Assembly (NCBI GenBank): GCA_038496675.1 | Contig: CM076656.1 | Location: forward strand, 23,030,268 to 23,094,267 | Reading direction: 5' to 3' | DNA from: Rachycentron canadum | Lineage: Eukaryota; Chordata; Actinopteri; Carangiformes; Rachycentridae | DNA length: 64,000 nt | Shown here: positions 47,574 to 61,086 of the stretch, one piece after another | How the letters are laid out: every line of letters starts with the position of its first letter | Position numbering within the stretch: the stretch's first letter is position 1 | Notes under the pieces: generated by a model | Database searches by the model: none | What the model was told of the DNA's origin: nothing | The model's input: the letters and a program-made list of their open reading frames with translations, nothing else | Translations under genes and position numbers: made by a program

Positions 47574-50474
47574 AGGTTGTAGTTTGGTTGCCACGGTTCC
47601 TGGAAACAAGGTGGCAGCTTATTTTCCACAGATAGCTGACCTGCCTGAACTTCCAGGGGACACATTCCAGGAGCCCTGAATGGCAGAGGTTGTCGGACGC
47701 CCTGGGCTGCAGCCGGAGCCGACGGGCCCACACCAGCTCTGATATTTGTGGGGATGGACATCTGGCCTGGCTCCTGTCTCCCTCTATCCCTAACTGACTG
47801 TCTATCCCGAACTGACCTGCTAACACGCTCCCCGTGTCTGTTTCCAAAGCCTCAGTTCATACTTCTCACCTCTTTACTTTTAAATTGGGGTGGAAGTCTT
47901 GGTGTTGAGCAATCATCAGCAATTTTTACAAGCACACTAACTGGCAATAGTTGGCTTTTAATGATGTCTCCTTGAACTGCTCTGGTCATGCTCATTAGTG
48001 ATTTCATCTAATTTGCTCTTGCTCTGTGGAGGCAGAGAAAACAATCCTTTCCCTTTTGCCACAGTGCAGTGAATTGTGTTGGATTTTAAAACATGTCGAG
48101 TTTGTCATATTTTTCCTCTCTTTTAAAAACGTAAGATCTAAAGGGGCCAGTGGTGTGAGGCAAAGTGGTTGAACAAGTTAGCATAGCAGGACCCACCCTG
48201 TTATCTCAGCACGATGTGGTCAGGGGATCACTTCCAATTAGAGTGGACCTGCCAAAGCAAGTAAACAACCACGCTCCTGGCGGCGTACCATAACTAACTC
48301 AGTTTTTGCTGGAAGCAAGGCCATTGAATCAGCCGCAGACTGTGTGTGTTTGTGTGTGTGTGTTGCAGCCTGTTCTAGGAATGAGGACAGTGTGTGCAAA
48401 CTGTTTGTGTTTGTTGTCTTTTCCAGAATGGTCTCCGTACAGAACAGGTTAGACCCCTCTTTCTAGTGGTTTCAGTATGTTAAGTATGCACCCTAACAAG
48501 GAGAAAAGTTGTTGACAGGTCCTTGTTACCGCTCTGTATGGGGCCATGCTGAGCCCAGGGATTGTGTAATATTCCAGCGTGTGTGTCGTAACTTCGGCAG
48601 TGGATGTTGACAATTTATCTGTGATCAATTGTTCAATCACTGTTCAGAACATATTACCTAAAAATAGTTCATTTTACACCCTGGCTTGTTTCAGAAGTGA
48701 TGCAGAACTGTCCAGGGACCAGATTGACCCACAGAGTTTGGACTGGTCTCATTATGTGAGTTTGAATTTACAGACACTATCGGCCTGTAGTTTGACGTCA
48801 AGGGGTGGGATGGTATGAAGATTTCACCTCCCAATTATCCTGAGCCAAAGTGATTGCGATCAATGATATTGTGAAAATCTCAAAAAAAAACCAAACTGAA
48901 ATCACTTTACCTCACATTTTGGCAAGAAACACATTTTATTGCATCACAGAGAGGACATATCTTTCAAACAGTCTTATTTCATTCAGCACTACTAAAGGTC
49001 AATTGAAATGATGAGTAAATTAACGTAAATGACCAAATGTTTAACAAAAAAAAAAAAAACAGATGCACGTTCTTATCCCACTACAACAGCAACAGGACAT
49101 TAATAAGACTTGAGCTGAGCAGCAGCTTTTCCCATTATTCTAACTTGACATTCGGTTTCTAAAGAAAGAAGAAAACTGTGCTCACCGTGTAGTTTGAACT
49201 GAAAAGGGTCAAATTTAACATCTTGGATGTATTTCAGCTTTGGGAAGTGAAAAAACATTCCCCCACTAGTTTGATGTTTTTTAGGTTCCTGATTCCTTAT
49301 AACGTTGTTCTTCAGAGTTTCCTCAGAGGTCACCTCAGATATGTCCCATTTTGTTGTCTTTCACCCTGTAGGTTTACAGTAAAGATAGATATGCTGACAC
49401 AAAATTGGGAAGTGAAAGAGAGACAGAGTCAGAGTCTATTAATGTGACTGTTTCTTTGCAGATGGCACGATGTGTGGACAAGCACCGGGGTGCCACTGGC
49501 TGATTTTTCTTGTTGCCTCCTAGATTTGAGTGAGAGGTAGTAATAAATTTCAAAATGCAGAGGTGAAAAAAATGATTTCAGTACAAGTAAAAGGGGAGGA
49601 AGTAGAAAGAGAATGCAAATCGATTGGGGTTAATGCAGTGGTTAGGTGAATCAGCAGTTCTGGGACAATGACTTTCTGTTGAGAGCAGCTTTTAAAGCTG
49701 ACCACAGATCGTCTTTAGGCATGGAGTCTGTGGGATATAAATGTCCTCAGTTCTAAAAAAGCTAACCAGTTGCTGCAGAAATTGTGAAGCTATGTATTGG
49801 AGTCATTCAGTGTCCCAGAGTGGGGAAGCAAGGGCTGAACAACGAGGTTTCAGTGCTGAGGGCCTCCCGGAGCCCAAGATGTCTGAATAGTGAGTAATGA
49901 GGATGTGTGGAAAACATGGCAGGCAGCTGCATTTGAGTCATCCATCCTCTCTCTGTGCGCTTGCCTGCTTACATTGGGTGTCGCCAACTGATCTGGCTCA
50001 CTGGTGTCTGACTGTTCATCTCTTGTGAAGTCCTGCGTGGATGTATATGTGTGTTGAAAGAGTGAAGACGGGATTTTAGAGGGTGCTCAAGTTTTGCTTC
50101 TTCTCCAGGGTCTGGGGGCCTCTTTTCTTTTTTTTCAATAACCAATCACTACCTGTATTCTTTTGCTTCCAAAACCCACTGGTCTTTTTCTGAAGGGGGT
50201 GAAGGAAGGTGTCTGTGGAAACACAAGTCCACACACAGAGAAACAGGTCCCTGCCAAGACAAATCTGAAGCCCATTGTTTCTGGCCCGTTTTGGCATCGA
50301 GAATATAAAGGTTGAAGATTCTTCCCTGGCCGCCCACCAACGTCATCAGATGATTGAATGTAGGTTGAGACGTCAGGTAGCGAAATTCAACGCCAGGACA
50401 GCGTTTAATGCCAACGTATATTAATACTGACAACCGCTAACTTGGATATTTTGTTGGTTTTAAGTTGCGTTGTG

Positions 50475-50965
50475 AAGCCTCTTAGACTCACATTAAGGCT
50501 TTTCTGTTTTTTCATCCCTTTGTGTTTTTCCTTATGGAGTTTTTTTTTTTTTTTTTTTTTAAATGTCACCAAGTCTCCACATCTTCAGAATCAGCCGAAA
50601 ACCAGCTAATTCTATATGTGACTCAATTAAGACTCTGTTCACTCTGATAGGGGATAGCAGCTCAGAAAACAAGAAAAAAAAAAACTTTAATTTCTCCTTA
50701 TTTTCTAGATAAAAACACTGTAAACCAGAATAACCAAAGAAAACTTCAACACAGAAAGTTCCACACATGTGTTTGTGTTGTTCTAGAGCTGATTTGAAGT
50801 TTCTCTCTTTATCTGATCTGAGTTCTGCTCATTCTTTGGAGCAGTAATGATGAAAAATCAGCTCCAAAGCCTCTAATGCTCTAAATATCTTATTGTCCAT
50901 GTCTCTCTGTCTTTATTCTGTCACTACAATAAACTCAGAGCAACTTCTCCTCACTATTCAAGCAA
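50475..50965 (-). repeat. Interspersed repeat family Z, copy 3
   Basis: Reverse copy from 'cacattaaggcttttctgtt' through 'aatcagctccaaagcctcta' to 'gagcaacttctcctcacta', where it stops, about 200 bp short of the family's end. It contains an expanded T tract near 50540-50560. Confidence 0.75.
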
Positions 50966-53859
50966 TACACTTCCTAAAGGCCAAGGTAGCGTCTTCAGTC
51001 AACCACAGGATGATTAAACAATGGACGATCACAAGTTTGGTATCTATCTATTTTATGTTATAGTTATATCCCAGTAACTGAGTCAGTCTTGTCAGGTTGT
51101 AAAGGTTCTTAGTAAACACGAGGGCAACTAAGGTGCCACTAACATCCACGCAGACAATGCAAACTCTTCAGGGCCCTTTTTTTTTTCTGCCTTCAGCAGC
51201 GAAAGGTGCAGGTTTTGTAAGAACCTCAGCTTCCTGCTTTGCTTTTTGATGTCCGCTTTCATATTCTGCCAAACGCTTCCTCCGTCATCTTCCTCTTCTT
51301 TTTTTCAAGTCAGCGTTCCCTTGAATATCTCCACTCGTTAGCGTTGAACCACTTTCTAACCCCTTCACCCCCCTCGAACCTCCCCCAGTGTCTTACAATG
51401 AGCTGGTTTCTGCAAAGAAGCGGACGTGAGTCATTGCCAGACTGATAACGGTTTATTTGCTCATTTGAGGCGATGGTGTTGAACAGGTTTATCGCTGAAT
51501 CAGAACAGATTTGTCATAAGTGCCCAAACTCGTCCTCTTTTTTTTTTTTTCACCAAGTAAGACCAACCAGATGATAACATTTATCTACTCACTTCTAACA
51601 CAAAACTTCCTGTAATTATGTGATTATGTGTAAGTGTGCATGCGTTAAACTGCTGCCCCTTATGAAATAATTATTTTCACAACACTTAGTTGATCTTATT
51701 GCATCCTGCTGTTGTGAATCAGACCCTTTTCACTTGAAGTCATCAGTAAGAAATGCTGATATCTGTAAAACCCCAATCCGTCATCGTGATAATTAGAGGG
51801 CTCCAATGATCTGGACTCTTTTTAATTGATTGTGTTCATTGTTTGTCTTTTTTCTCTTTTTTTTTTTTTTTTTTGTGTCTCGTTGGTTTTAAGAGGTGCT
51901 TAACCAGCATGAGCCCTGTTAAACCTCCTGGTCGGCAGCACGGTGAGATGTGATAACTGGTTCATGCTGAATTTTCACACCGTCGTGTCTGTTTTCTTCA
52001 TCTGAGTCAGCCTCTAAGTTTAACATGTTACAACATTTCACCCTCGTTCTCATCCAACACAGATCTGTGAAACATGGGTTAAAAGTAACACGTATCAGCT
52101 GACGTGCTAAATTTAAGGGGTCCAGCAATCACGGCTTGGTTTTTACATCTGGATCTACTGGTTTTTAAATTTTTTCCTGAGTGTGCAGTGCTCTGCCTCT
52201 CTGCCCGTTTGCCACCACCAGAATGAGGTCAGCCAAAAAAACTCCATACCAAACAACGGAAAATATTCTGCTGCCACTTCCTGTGCTGTCAGTGAGTTAA
52301 CCTCAGCTGACGGACAGCAGCTGAAACTGGGAGGGGCAGTGCATTGGCATTTTATCAGTGAACTTGGATCACGACAAACATATCTGACAGTGTGACGATC
52401 CCTGGAAAGTTCCTTTCAGAGGCCCCCAGAGACACTAAAACCCTGGTCTTGTGTGATATTCGCTGGCACACCACCACACATAACCAGCGCTGGGCACTGT
52501 GGGAAAACACCACAGTATAACTTTAGTACAGTTTTGAGGTGCTGGACCTTTCCACACTTCGCTTGATGCTGAAACTTAAATTGCTGCTGCTTAACAGAGC
52601 TACAGCACTAGCACCTGGTCCAAAGGTAGCTAACTTAGCTTTGTTTTGCCAAGTAGCAGCGGTGACCTGCTCAAGCGCCAGAGACGGACACAGGTTGCAG
52701 CCACCATTGGTGACCTGCTGCGGAAAAACACGCGAGTGTGTTCGCACCAGCGGTGTCGCTGCAGCTGACGCTGCAGCTTTGTCTCTCTTCAAAGACTTTA
52801 CAGGATACCTGGATGTTGGATTTGTCTTCATTTTAAATCGATTTCTGATTTGTTTTTGACAACGATACTTCAACGGGTCTTTTTTTTTTTCTGTCTAATT
52901 TTAAAACATAAATTGTTTCTGCAAGATGCAGAATCTCTAGATCACACGATGCGTGAGAGTTTCAACTCGGCTGCTAAAATGAAAACTAAGATCTTCTGCA
53001 GCTGCCAACTCATCCAGCGTTTGTCTGACAAAAGCATCATGTCTCAAAGTGCAACTCATGCCCTTTGTTTTGTTTTTTCTTTTTCCTGATTGGCTGATGA
53101 TTCTAAGGCCCAACTCATTGATATAATTAAACAGGCACAGTCAAAATCACATCAATGACTATGACACCATGAAGACTTGGATGTAACATAGCCAGCAGTC
53201 CAATATATGATATCTTTGTACTACGTTTAGCGTCTCCTCTCCACATGACTTTTTTTTTTTTTTTTTTTACAAAGAACCATGGCACTATAAATACTTTCTG
53301 TACCAGAGGAGCCTTTAGATTGAGGAGAGTTTACCTTAGGGCAGTGGATGTAATGGCCCACACAACACACCAACTGTACGGTGTGTAAAAGGAGTTGGTT
53401 GTGATTTGTGACAGGAATCTGTTGGTGGGGAGATATGAATGCACAGGAAACCAGCAGTACGACAGCTGGGAGGACTTTGCTTCAAAACGAACAGTTGTAA
53501 TAACACTTGAATGGTCGGAGGGGAAGGCCATGCATGATATGATGTGGTAATGTTAGGTAGTTAGGATATAAATTATAAAAAGAGACAAGCTGCTCTGCTT
53601 AGAATCACTAAGAAACCTGCCTGTTTTCTCACTGAGACCACCCTCAAAATGAAAAAATAAAAGTTATGGCTACTCTGTCATATATGGTTCCTTGTTTAAT
53701 GTGACAGTGTTTAGTATATGTTACAGTGGCCGGTCAACAAAATAACTTCCAAAGTTCAACTCGAACAAATACAATGATGTTTGACCTGTTTTTAATCTCA
53801 TAAAATGCGACATGAGACAATCAACTATTGGGGTTTATAAATATTATTATTTACCCTTT

Positions 53860-54150
53860 TAGATCCACATTAAGGCTTTTCCATTTTTTAATGCCTTTGT
53901 GTTGTATCTTTTTAAAAATGTCCCCAAGTCTCCACATATTCAGAATCAAACTCAGCTAATTATATATGTGACTCAATAAAGACTGTTCACTGTAATAAGG
54001 GATAGTAGCTCATAAAACAATAATAGATAAAAACTCTGTAAACCATAATAACCAACACAAAAAAGACAAAAAGACACGGATAAACAGACAGAAGTAAAGC
54101 AGCAATGCTCCAGTCAAAGGGTCAAACTGATCCAAATCTTCTAAATACGG
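53860..54150 (-). repeat. Interspersed repeat family Z, copy 4 (internal deletion)
   Basis: Has 'cacattaaggcttttccatt', 'gactcaataaagactg' and 'ataaccaacacaaa', then jumps to the far end of the family ('agtaaagcagcaatgctc'). The middle, including the 'gattggctgtgacatc' block, is absent. Confidence 0.7.
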
Positions 54151-55068
54151 CGCATCGACCGAAGTAAATGACAAACAGGCTAGAAAGAGCTGATCCTGAG
54201 AAAAAACAGCATTTCTCTAGTTCAAACCTTCACAGAACAACACCGCTCTAAATATAACATGGTTTTTGGAAGTGTATACACGTCAGTGGGCTTAATAGCG
54301 TTAACAATATTAAAGGGTTTGTTGTTTTGTTTTTTTTTTCTTCTCATCAAGAATTTCACTTCTGTCGTCATGCCTGCTGCCCCACTGTATACATCCCTTG
54401 TACTGCTCCACAGTTGCCTGGCTCTGCCGCTTGACCTCAGGCAGAGTCACTGGAGAGTGACGGGCCGGTGTTGTTACAAGAGCAGCCGCCAAGCTGAGAC
54501 AGAAACAGACCTGAAGACCAATATGGCGGAGTTCACTGGCCCAGCGTCACGCTTCACGAGCCAATTCTACACTTTATTTAACCGACGGAGTCGATGAACT
54601 CGAGCCGTGCTAAGTGAAACTGAACAGATAGGGTGGTTTTGTAGCTATCGGCTTCCTCCAGGCTGAATGAGCCACCCCAGATCCTGAATTATACTGACTC
54701 ATCTGCACTCATGGTAACAATTATGTGTAACCTGAGCAGAAATTAGCACCCTCTGCTTACCAGAGTGCTCGCATCAGTGCGACATATTTTCACTCATCTT
54801 TCACCAACTTTACATATTTGCCAGTTTTTTGCGGATGCGTTGCAGCCTGCGTTTTAACGTCGCTAATGCTTGAGTTGTGATCTTTAAACTTGAGTCAGAA
54901 ATGCCCCCGACAGACTCCTCTATGTCCTATAGGCTCCCATAGGAGGAGTGGGCGGGGTTGAGTTGTTAGTGGTGGTTAGCTGCACAGCTGGGACTTGCCT
55001 GACCCTGGTATGGCTGCAGGCTTGGCCCCATGCAGAGGGTCACATCCCTGTTTTCCAAGGAGCCTTTG

Positions 55069-55101
<33 letters not shown>
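55069..55101. repeat. TC microsatellite
   Basis: About 16 TC units. Confidence 0.9.
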
Positions 55102-55102
<1 letters not shown>

Positions 55103-55777
55103 ACGGCATCTACTAATCACTGCATTATGAGAGGAACCTCCTCTAACTGCTGGGTCACATCACATCCCGCCATCCAGTTTATTCAGCCTCCCCCTGCGCC
55201 AGGCTTCAGCCAAGAAACAGACTTGTGCTATATGAACAGGGAGTTTTTTTTTGTTTTTTTTTTTTATGCATGACATGAAGATCTACCTCTGGATAAAGTC
55301 TGCTCAGTTCTCTGTGCATGCATGAACATAAAAGGGAAAACAACCTGCAGTTTAAAACCCAGTGCTTGAAACACAGGCTTTGGTCTTTCGTGTTGTGCCG
55401 CCTGGCAGAGTGATACATATGTTTGTTGATTATATGGACTGAAGACGGAGGGAAGGGAATGTGATTTTTGTCCTCGCGATTGAAAACAGCAGTTTTCTCA
55501 AGGGACCTGAGGGAGCGTGGGTTCATTCGGGCCCTTTTCTGAGGCATCTTAAGGACTGAACGGGGTTTGCAGCCCGAGTCCCACTCAAGACTTTATTCTT
55601 GTTATTAATCTGTCAGAGTGCAGGAATTTTTATGGGCATACTTGCTTTTATAAGTTCCACTGCCACACTGGGGAATTGGCACATCATCAAACTCTCACAG
55701 TTATGTCATTGTAGTTATATCACATGCAATGTACCGAATTAGACTCATCACTAATCAAGTTATATAAGATTATAAAA

Positions 55778-55862
55778 CTGAGTGACAAATTGAAGGAAAC
55801 CCCAATATAAAGTGTTGTGGGCCAACACAGGCCTCCATAACGGCTTCAATGGAAAAGATCCA
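55778..55862 (+). mobile_element. Terminal fragment of a Tc1/mariner-type element
   Basis: The text 'gacaaattgaaggaaacccc' and 'ataaagtgttgtgggccaac' followed by 'cataacggcttcaatg' matches a common fish mariner-type end as I remember it. The element breaks off about 85 bp in, and no transposase text follows. Confidence 0.5.
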
Positions 55863-55884
55863 GCTAGAGTCTAGAGCCCCTTTT

Positions 55885-56385
55885 ACACTGGTGAAAAAAA
55901 CCCATTTAGACTTTTTGGGTTTTTGTTAGCAATGGAAAAGGCGACAATTGGCATTCAGACCCATGTCACATGGCTCTGGAGCAGCTATTCTCTTGCTGTA
56001 ACGTGTCAGACCAGTCATCTGTTCACCATGGTGCTGCTAAACCAGAAACACTGTGGCTGTATTTTCCTCTTAGAGCGAGCTAAAGCTCTGAAATAACGTC
56101 TCACAGAGACTCCAGCTCTTTTTCAGGAGCACCAACCCAGAGATGAGACATGACAGATCAGTCATATCAGTTTGCACAGTGGCTCATAGCTCACTCTCCT
56201 TCCTCAGCGTCTGTATGTGCTCTGATGACACCGCTCCTTAACCTCGTCTCCCCAGTCCGAGCCGAAAGGGAAATCTGTCAACAGTAGAAAATGGGGTCAA
56301 TCTGCTTTGAGTAGCAGGTTCAGTCATGTTTAAAAAAACAAAAAACCTGCCTTTATCTGCTACTTTTGGGGGAAAAGGGTGTTAG
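55885..56385 (+). repeat. Repeat family W, copy 1
   Basis: Shares 'ttttgttagcaatggaaaag', 'ggcattcagacccatgtcac' and a later 'aaaacctgcctttat' region with the segment at 59995-60315. The class is unknown. It directly follows the Tc1-type end at 55778. Confidence 0.5.
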
Positions 56386-59300
56386 GGTCCAACAATCCCT
56401 GTCAAAGACATTCCCTCATTTGGTGTTTACTGATGCATGCTGGTCCGAAAATCTCCCATGGGCGTTAAGATGAGTTGAGATCTTGATCACGACTATCTAG
56501 TGACTGCAAAGTCCATATGATTCACCGCCTGGTTTATCAACACACGTGCTCTGTCCTAAAACATCTGCACCACCCCTGAAGCTGTAGTTTTGCATGTTAG
56601 AGTTGACAAGCGCCTCGTGTGAGGTAAAGGGCTGTGACACGAACATAGCTTCTTTATTGACAGAGGCGCTGGCTGCTAAAGCCTCTGTCAAGCACACATC
56701 ATGAGACCGGGGAACGGTCTCTCTCATCTGACAGTGTAGTGTGACTTGGCTTCAGGAATCTTGCCCAACCCAATTTTTTTTTTTTTTTTTTTTGTACTGA
56801 TAATGTCTTCAATCACAAAGATATATGTACAGAACTTAAAGTTCTGCCCTGGACAGATAGTGGTATCATAAAAATGTAAATACTGAGTTTATTAGTTAAA
56901 TTATCACTGACCAGAGCAGGTTATATATTTAGCCTGAATGAAGGATCTTAAATCTGTTTTTCAGGGCTGTGTTTTTGTAAAATGATAGACTCGTTCTGTA
57001 AACAGGCTGCGGCAGAAGACTATCATTGTGTTTCTTATCTACATGAGCTGTTTCTGTAATTTCTGTGGAAGCTTCATGAACAAACTGCACACGATTTCAG
57101 CTCTAAAGCAATTCTGAGAGTTAACTGCGACGTGGATTCTGCGTGGTTAGTCAGACAAATAGACGCAGAGAAACTCTTGCACATCACAACCCCCGGGATT
57201 TTGATGGTCTCTCGGGAGTCATGCAAACAGTGGACAAGCATTGGCCTGAGCTGGAGGTGCTCCAGGCCTTTTCTCAACAGATAATGCAAGAAAAACCAGC
57301 CAGTTCTAACACTAAATGACAGGAACTCACCTTTAGGTCAAGTGTGTGTAGTCATGTGCACATCAGTCAACTTATAAGATAAGTGCCTTCTAAATTATTG
57401 CTGTAGGGTTGCAGGAGAGTTCCCATCACGTTTTGTACTATATTTCACTCGGGGCTGTAGGTCAATCAGATAAGAAGCCTTGTTTCTGAACTTGAATACT
57501 CACCAAACTATGGTCTGTTGAATTTATAAAGGTTGCAATGTGTCAGGATGTAAACTGTGCTTTGTAAAGTCAAGGCCCTGATTATATTATTTGATATCGC
57601 CCACAGTTAATGATTATTTGAATTTATCTGAAGGTTATGTCTTTCATCAGTCAAATTGTTTTGTTAAAAAAAAAAAAAGTCGGAAAATGACTGAAGGGGA
57701 TATATAATCTGACAAACAGCCCCCAATCATACAATCCTTATAGAGGAAAATTAGATCAGAATTAATGAATTTGTTGTTCATCGGCTCTACGAATCTTCGT
57801 TTATTGGTCAGATTAAGCTGCGTGTTTCTGATGAGCTTCACTTTTATTCAGTGCAGCTTCCTACAACAGCTGCAGCATGGCTCAGCTGTACTCGGGCTGT
57901 TTATGACGTCGTGCTACGGCATCTCAGTTAAACATGTTCTCTCATTATTTAGGAGTAGAAGTTGTTAATTGTACAGGCATTTAGTCTCTATGCTGCTCTA
58001 TAGAAACGATTTAGCTCTTAAAAGAAATGGACTGAAGAAAACATGTCTGTCTCAGAGTGTGACAGGTTGTGTTTCAGTTTAAACAAAGGGCTGATGAACA
58101 AAATGACACTTTATTTTGCCTTTTCTTTTTCTTGTCTCTGGACTTCTTCAGAGGTGGCTCCATATTAATTCTCTCTCTCTTATTAAGTAGAAAACATTAT
58201 ATACATTTAAACGAGCATTTCTTTCTTTGTCTTGTCTCCGGACGTCCTGTTGTGTCTCTATAGAAATTATTCAAGTGCTTTTTCATTATCATGGGACATT
58301 TGAAAGTTTGTGCCCAGGGGCACAGACACGTGTTGATGTGGGACTGGTTGTGAAATAAAGTGATTTCTACTCATGACTGAAGTTACCAAACCACTGTAGC
58401 TCACTTCATCCTATTGGAGCTGAGAGACAGAGAAATAAAGCAACAACAGCAAAAACAAATAAATGTATTTTGAGACCAATCAACCACAAACGGGGCCTTT
58501 AAACTGCTTTTTCAGTGCTGTGTAGCGGGCACAGCAGTGCGCTATATAAAAGCGAATGGAGCACGTCAATCGTAGCCCGCTGGAGGGGGTTCAGGTGAGG
58601 CAACGCACCAGGCCTTCCTGTTTTTTAGGTAGCAGCCTTTCCGCCTGTCGCGGCGATGACTCGTCAAGGCGACAAAATCCTCCCCCTGGTCCCAGGTAAA
58701 CCAGGCACAGACCGGTGATGAATTAAAGAAAGAACCTATCTCTGGGCTTGAAGGTTGTACAAATTTTAGTGGTAAAGGTTGACAAGGGTCTTTTGGAGGT
58801 TTTATTGTTTTTTATTTTAAGAAGTCCCTCTAGCGGTGCCTAATAGGTCTTTTAGAGGTTTAGGGTTCCTCTCGGTGACTAAATACCAATGATATTTTGT
58901 GGCTTTTCCCAAAACCATCAGCGAAAGTCCAAAGAAAGAAATGTACTTTGGACGAATGTGGTTCGTCTCTTCGGTAGATTATTTCAATTAACCTGAATAA
59001 TTAATGACGAGCAGCACTGAAGTTGTTCTGGAGGCATGTACTGGAACATCACACGCCTAACGCCTTTTGGTTTCTTTTCCTTTTATCTGTCCGCCATCTG
59101 TATTTTGGCCGAGCATCACAGCTGCTGTGTGGATATGTTGTTGAGCTCTTTAGACGTACACCGTCTAAATACCTCCACAGTGCGTGAGCAAGCTCCGAGT
59201 CTGGAGCTGCTGTTTGTGGGGTGTGGCAGAGATAAATCTGTCATGGGCCCAGATATGGAAACTTGGCTGCAAATCACTCTTTGACAATCAACCAGTATAG

Positions 59301-59994
59301 TAGTGGATGGTTAACCCCGCTTTTCTGGTTGTGTTAATAAATTCCTTCCCCCCCTCCCCCGGCTTTTGTTTTTCTGTCCACCAGTAAAAACTGCCAACTT
59401 TACAGTTTTGTAGACCACCCCTGCTCTTATTGTTAGAATGAAGGTTTTACATTTATTGTGCAGACAGCAGACTGACATGAACTTGAACCCAGCAGGAGCA
59501 TGTGCTTGTCTGACTGTTAACTTGCCCTTTGTCTCTTATAGTTTGTTTGTGAACACTGGGTGCTGAAGAAAGTTTCTTTGGTATTTTTGAATATCATGTT
59601 AATTGCTTTCCACCAGTCTGTTTTTTTAACCTTCATTGTAGATTAATGAAAAGATTTTAGTTGAATTTAGTTGGTGTATAAAAGCATTAAATGTCTGTTA
59701 AGAGAACAAACAAACAGATATGGCCTTGAATTGAATGCAGTCATGATATGAAGACATTGTGACTGAGAGTCAGGGAGAAGTTAATTGAAAGTAAACTATG
59801 TAGTTAAGACTCAGATATCCAAGATTTGGAGTCAGGTCAAATTATGAACTTGGTGTAATATTAACACCATCTGTTAGCAAATACCCAAATGCTGATTAAA
59901 TATTTGATGTGGCTCGTAATTTTACCCTCAGCTTCTGTTTTGATGTTTGCTTTCTACTCCACAAACCAGTCTGTCCAGGCAGTTGTGGAGTAAA

Positions 59995-60315
59995 GCTCCT
60001 TTTCATCACTAGACTCGGTAACATCAGGCTTTTGTTGGCAATAGAAAAGGCTCCAATCTGCATTCAGACCCGGGTCAAATGGATTTTTATCGCCTCCGGC
60101 TCTGATCAGCATTGACGTAAACACAAAATCTGGGTGAATCTGCTAGTTTTGCCTCTTCTCCTGCTGTGTCTGTGTGCGCGCTCTGTAACTGGATGTGCTG
60201 CCATCGCTCCTCGCTGCTGTGCATCCTCAGTTTGAACAGGATCAATCTGCCTTTATCAGGAGGTTCATCCGATTTCAAAAAAACCTCTTTATACCTGTGA
60301 ACTTTGGTGGAAAAC
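59995..60315 (+). repeat. Repeat family W, copy 2
   Basis: Partner of the segment at 55885: 'ttttgttggcaatagaaaag' and 'tgcattcagacccgggtcaa' align with it in the same orientation. It is shorter by about 180 bp. Confidence 0.5.
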
Positions 60316-60849
60316 GTTATAATAGTGAATTTATGTTTAAAATAGCTTGACAGTACACAACAAAGTTCACTTCAGGTCACAGTGTCACAATATCAAAAAT
60401 AAGTGGACAAGTGAATCTCAGCTGTCAATGGATACAAGAACAATTTTCTGTCTATTTCAAAGTCGTTTTAGTTTAGTAAGAAAATGGTCACAAGACAAAT
60501 CACAGTTTTATGTTGATGCTTTAAAGGCGCACACTGATTTTGTTAAGCACCAAACATTCATGAGTCCACCCAGAATAATCCTCTGAATTTATGGACAAAC
60601 AGTTTGTCATATCTTGAGAACCGCTGTTGGTTTATCTCTGAAATGTTTCAGTGAAGGCCGTTATTTAAAACACAGTGAACAACAAGTGGTGTCAGTAATT
60701 CAGCTTGTCAGAGAGAGTTTTTTTACGACTTGGAAAAATGCCCCTGTGATGGTCTCGGTCTTCCGACATCGTGTAATTTCTGATTTCTGCGGGGCAATAT
60801 GGATGGTAGTATCATTTCCTCTGACCTCAGAGTGTGATTCAGGAGCTTG

Positions 60850-60877
<28 letters not shown>
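60850..60877. repeat. TC microsatellite upstream of tsc22d2 exon 2
   Basis: TC run ending about 85 bp before the exon acceptor, perhaps adding to its pyrimidine-rich context. Confidence 0.9.
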
Positions 60878-60882
<5 letters not shown>

Positions 60883-60960
60883 TCTCTCTATCAGTGTACA
60901 TGTTTCTCTTCCTTTACTCATGTTTCTCCTGTCTCTGTTTCCTCGCCCATTAAAATGCAG

Positions 60961-61032
60961 GAACCCATCCACAGCTTTCTACCAGGCTTTCCGGCCTAGC
61001 AGATTACGAGGGTCAAAGCCAGTCAACGATAG
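60961..61032 (+). CDS. tsc22d2: TSC22D2 second coding exon (24 codons)
   Basis: A 72-nt exon that completes the Arg codon split at 41674 and encodes NPSTAFYQAFRPSRLRGSKP then VND, leaving two bases (AG) for the next exon. The acceptor is AATGCAG and the donor GTATGA. NPSTAFYQAF directly after DEDR is exactly the human junction, so the 19.3 kb splice is well supported. The second half (RPSRLRGSKPVND) aligns without gaps to the mammalian HLNTLKESKSLWD, but it is divergent. The coding phase entering and leaving is the same, so skipping the exon would keep the frame. The following exons with the TSC box (family text around A-I-D-N-K-I-E-Q-A-M-D-L-V-K-S-H-L) are not in the window. Confidence 0.93.
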
Positions 61033-61054
61033 GTATGAGCCTGGGTGTGTTTAC

Positions 61055-61086
61055 GTGTGTGTGTGTGTGTGTGTGAGTGTGTGTGA
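61055..61086. repeat. GT microsatellite just after tsc22d2 exon 2
   Basis: GT run beginning about 22 bases after the exon's donor. Confidence 0.9.

Larger units (their letters stand above)
41675..60960 (+). other. tsc22d2: tsc22d2 first intron (19.3 kb)
   Basis: Spans from donor GTAAGA to an acceptor AATGCAG. No other gene was recognised. It carries reverse-oriented copies of repeat families Z and X, a Tc1-type end, a pair of related segments near 55.9 and 60.0 kb, and several microsatellites. The 46100-47150 and 52400-53100 stretches look unique and somewhat richer in GC than the rest, but I cannot assign them. Open frames up to about 140 codons in the intron show no family resemblance. Confidence 0.85.

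Noticed and set aside
52523..52873. Overlapping open frames on both strands
   Set aside because: The segment is GC-richer than its surroundings, which lengthens chance frames. No family was recognised on either strand.
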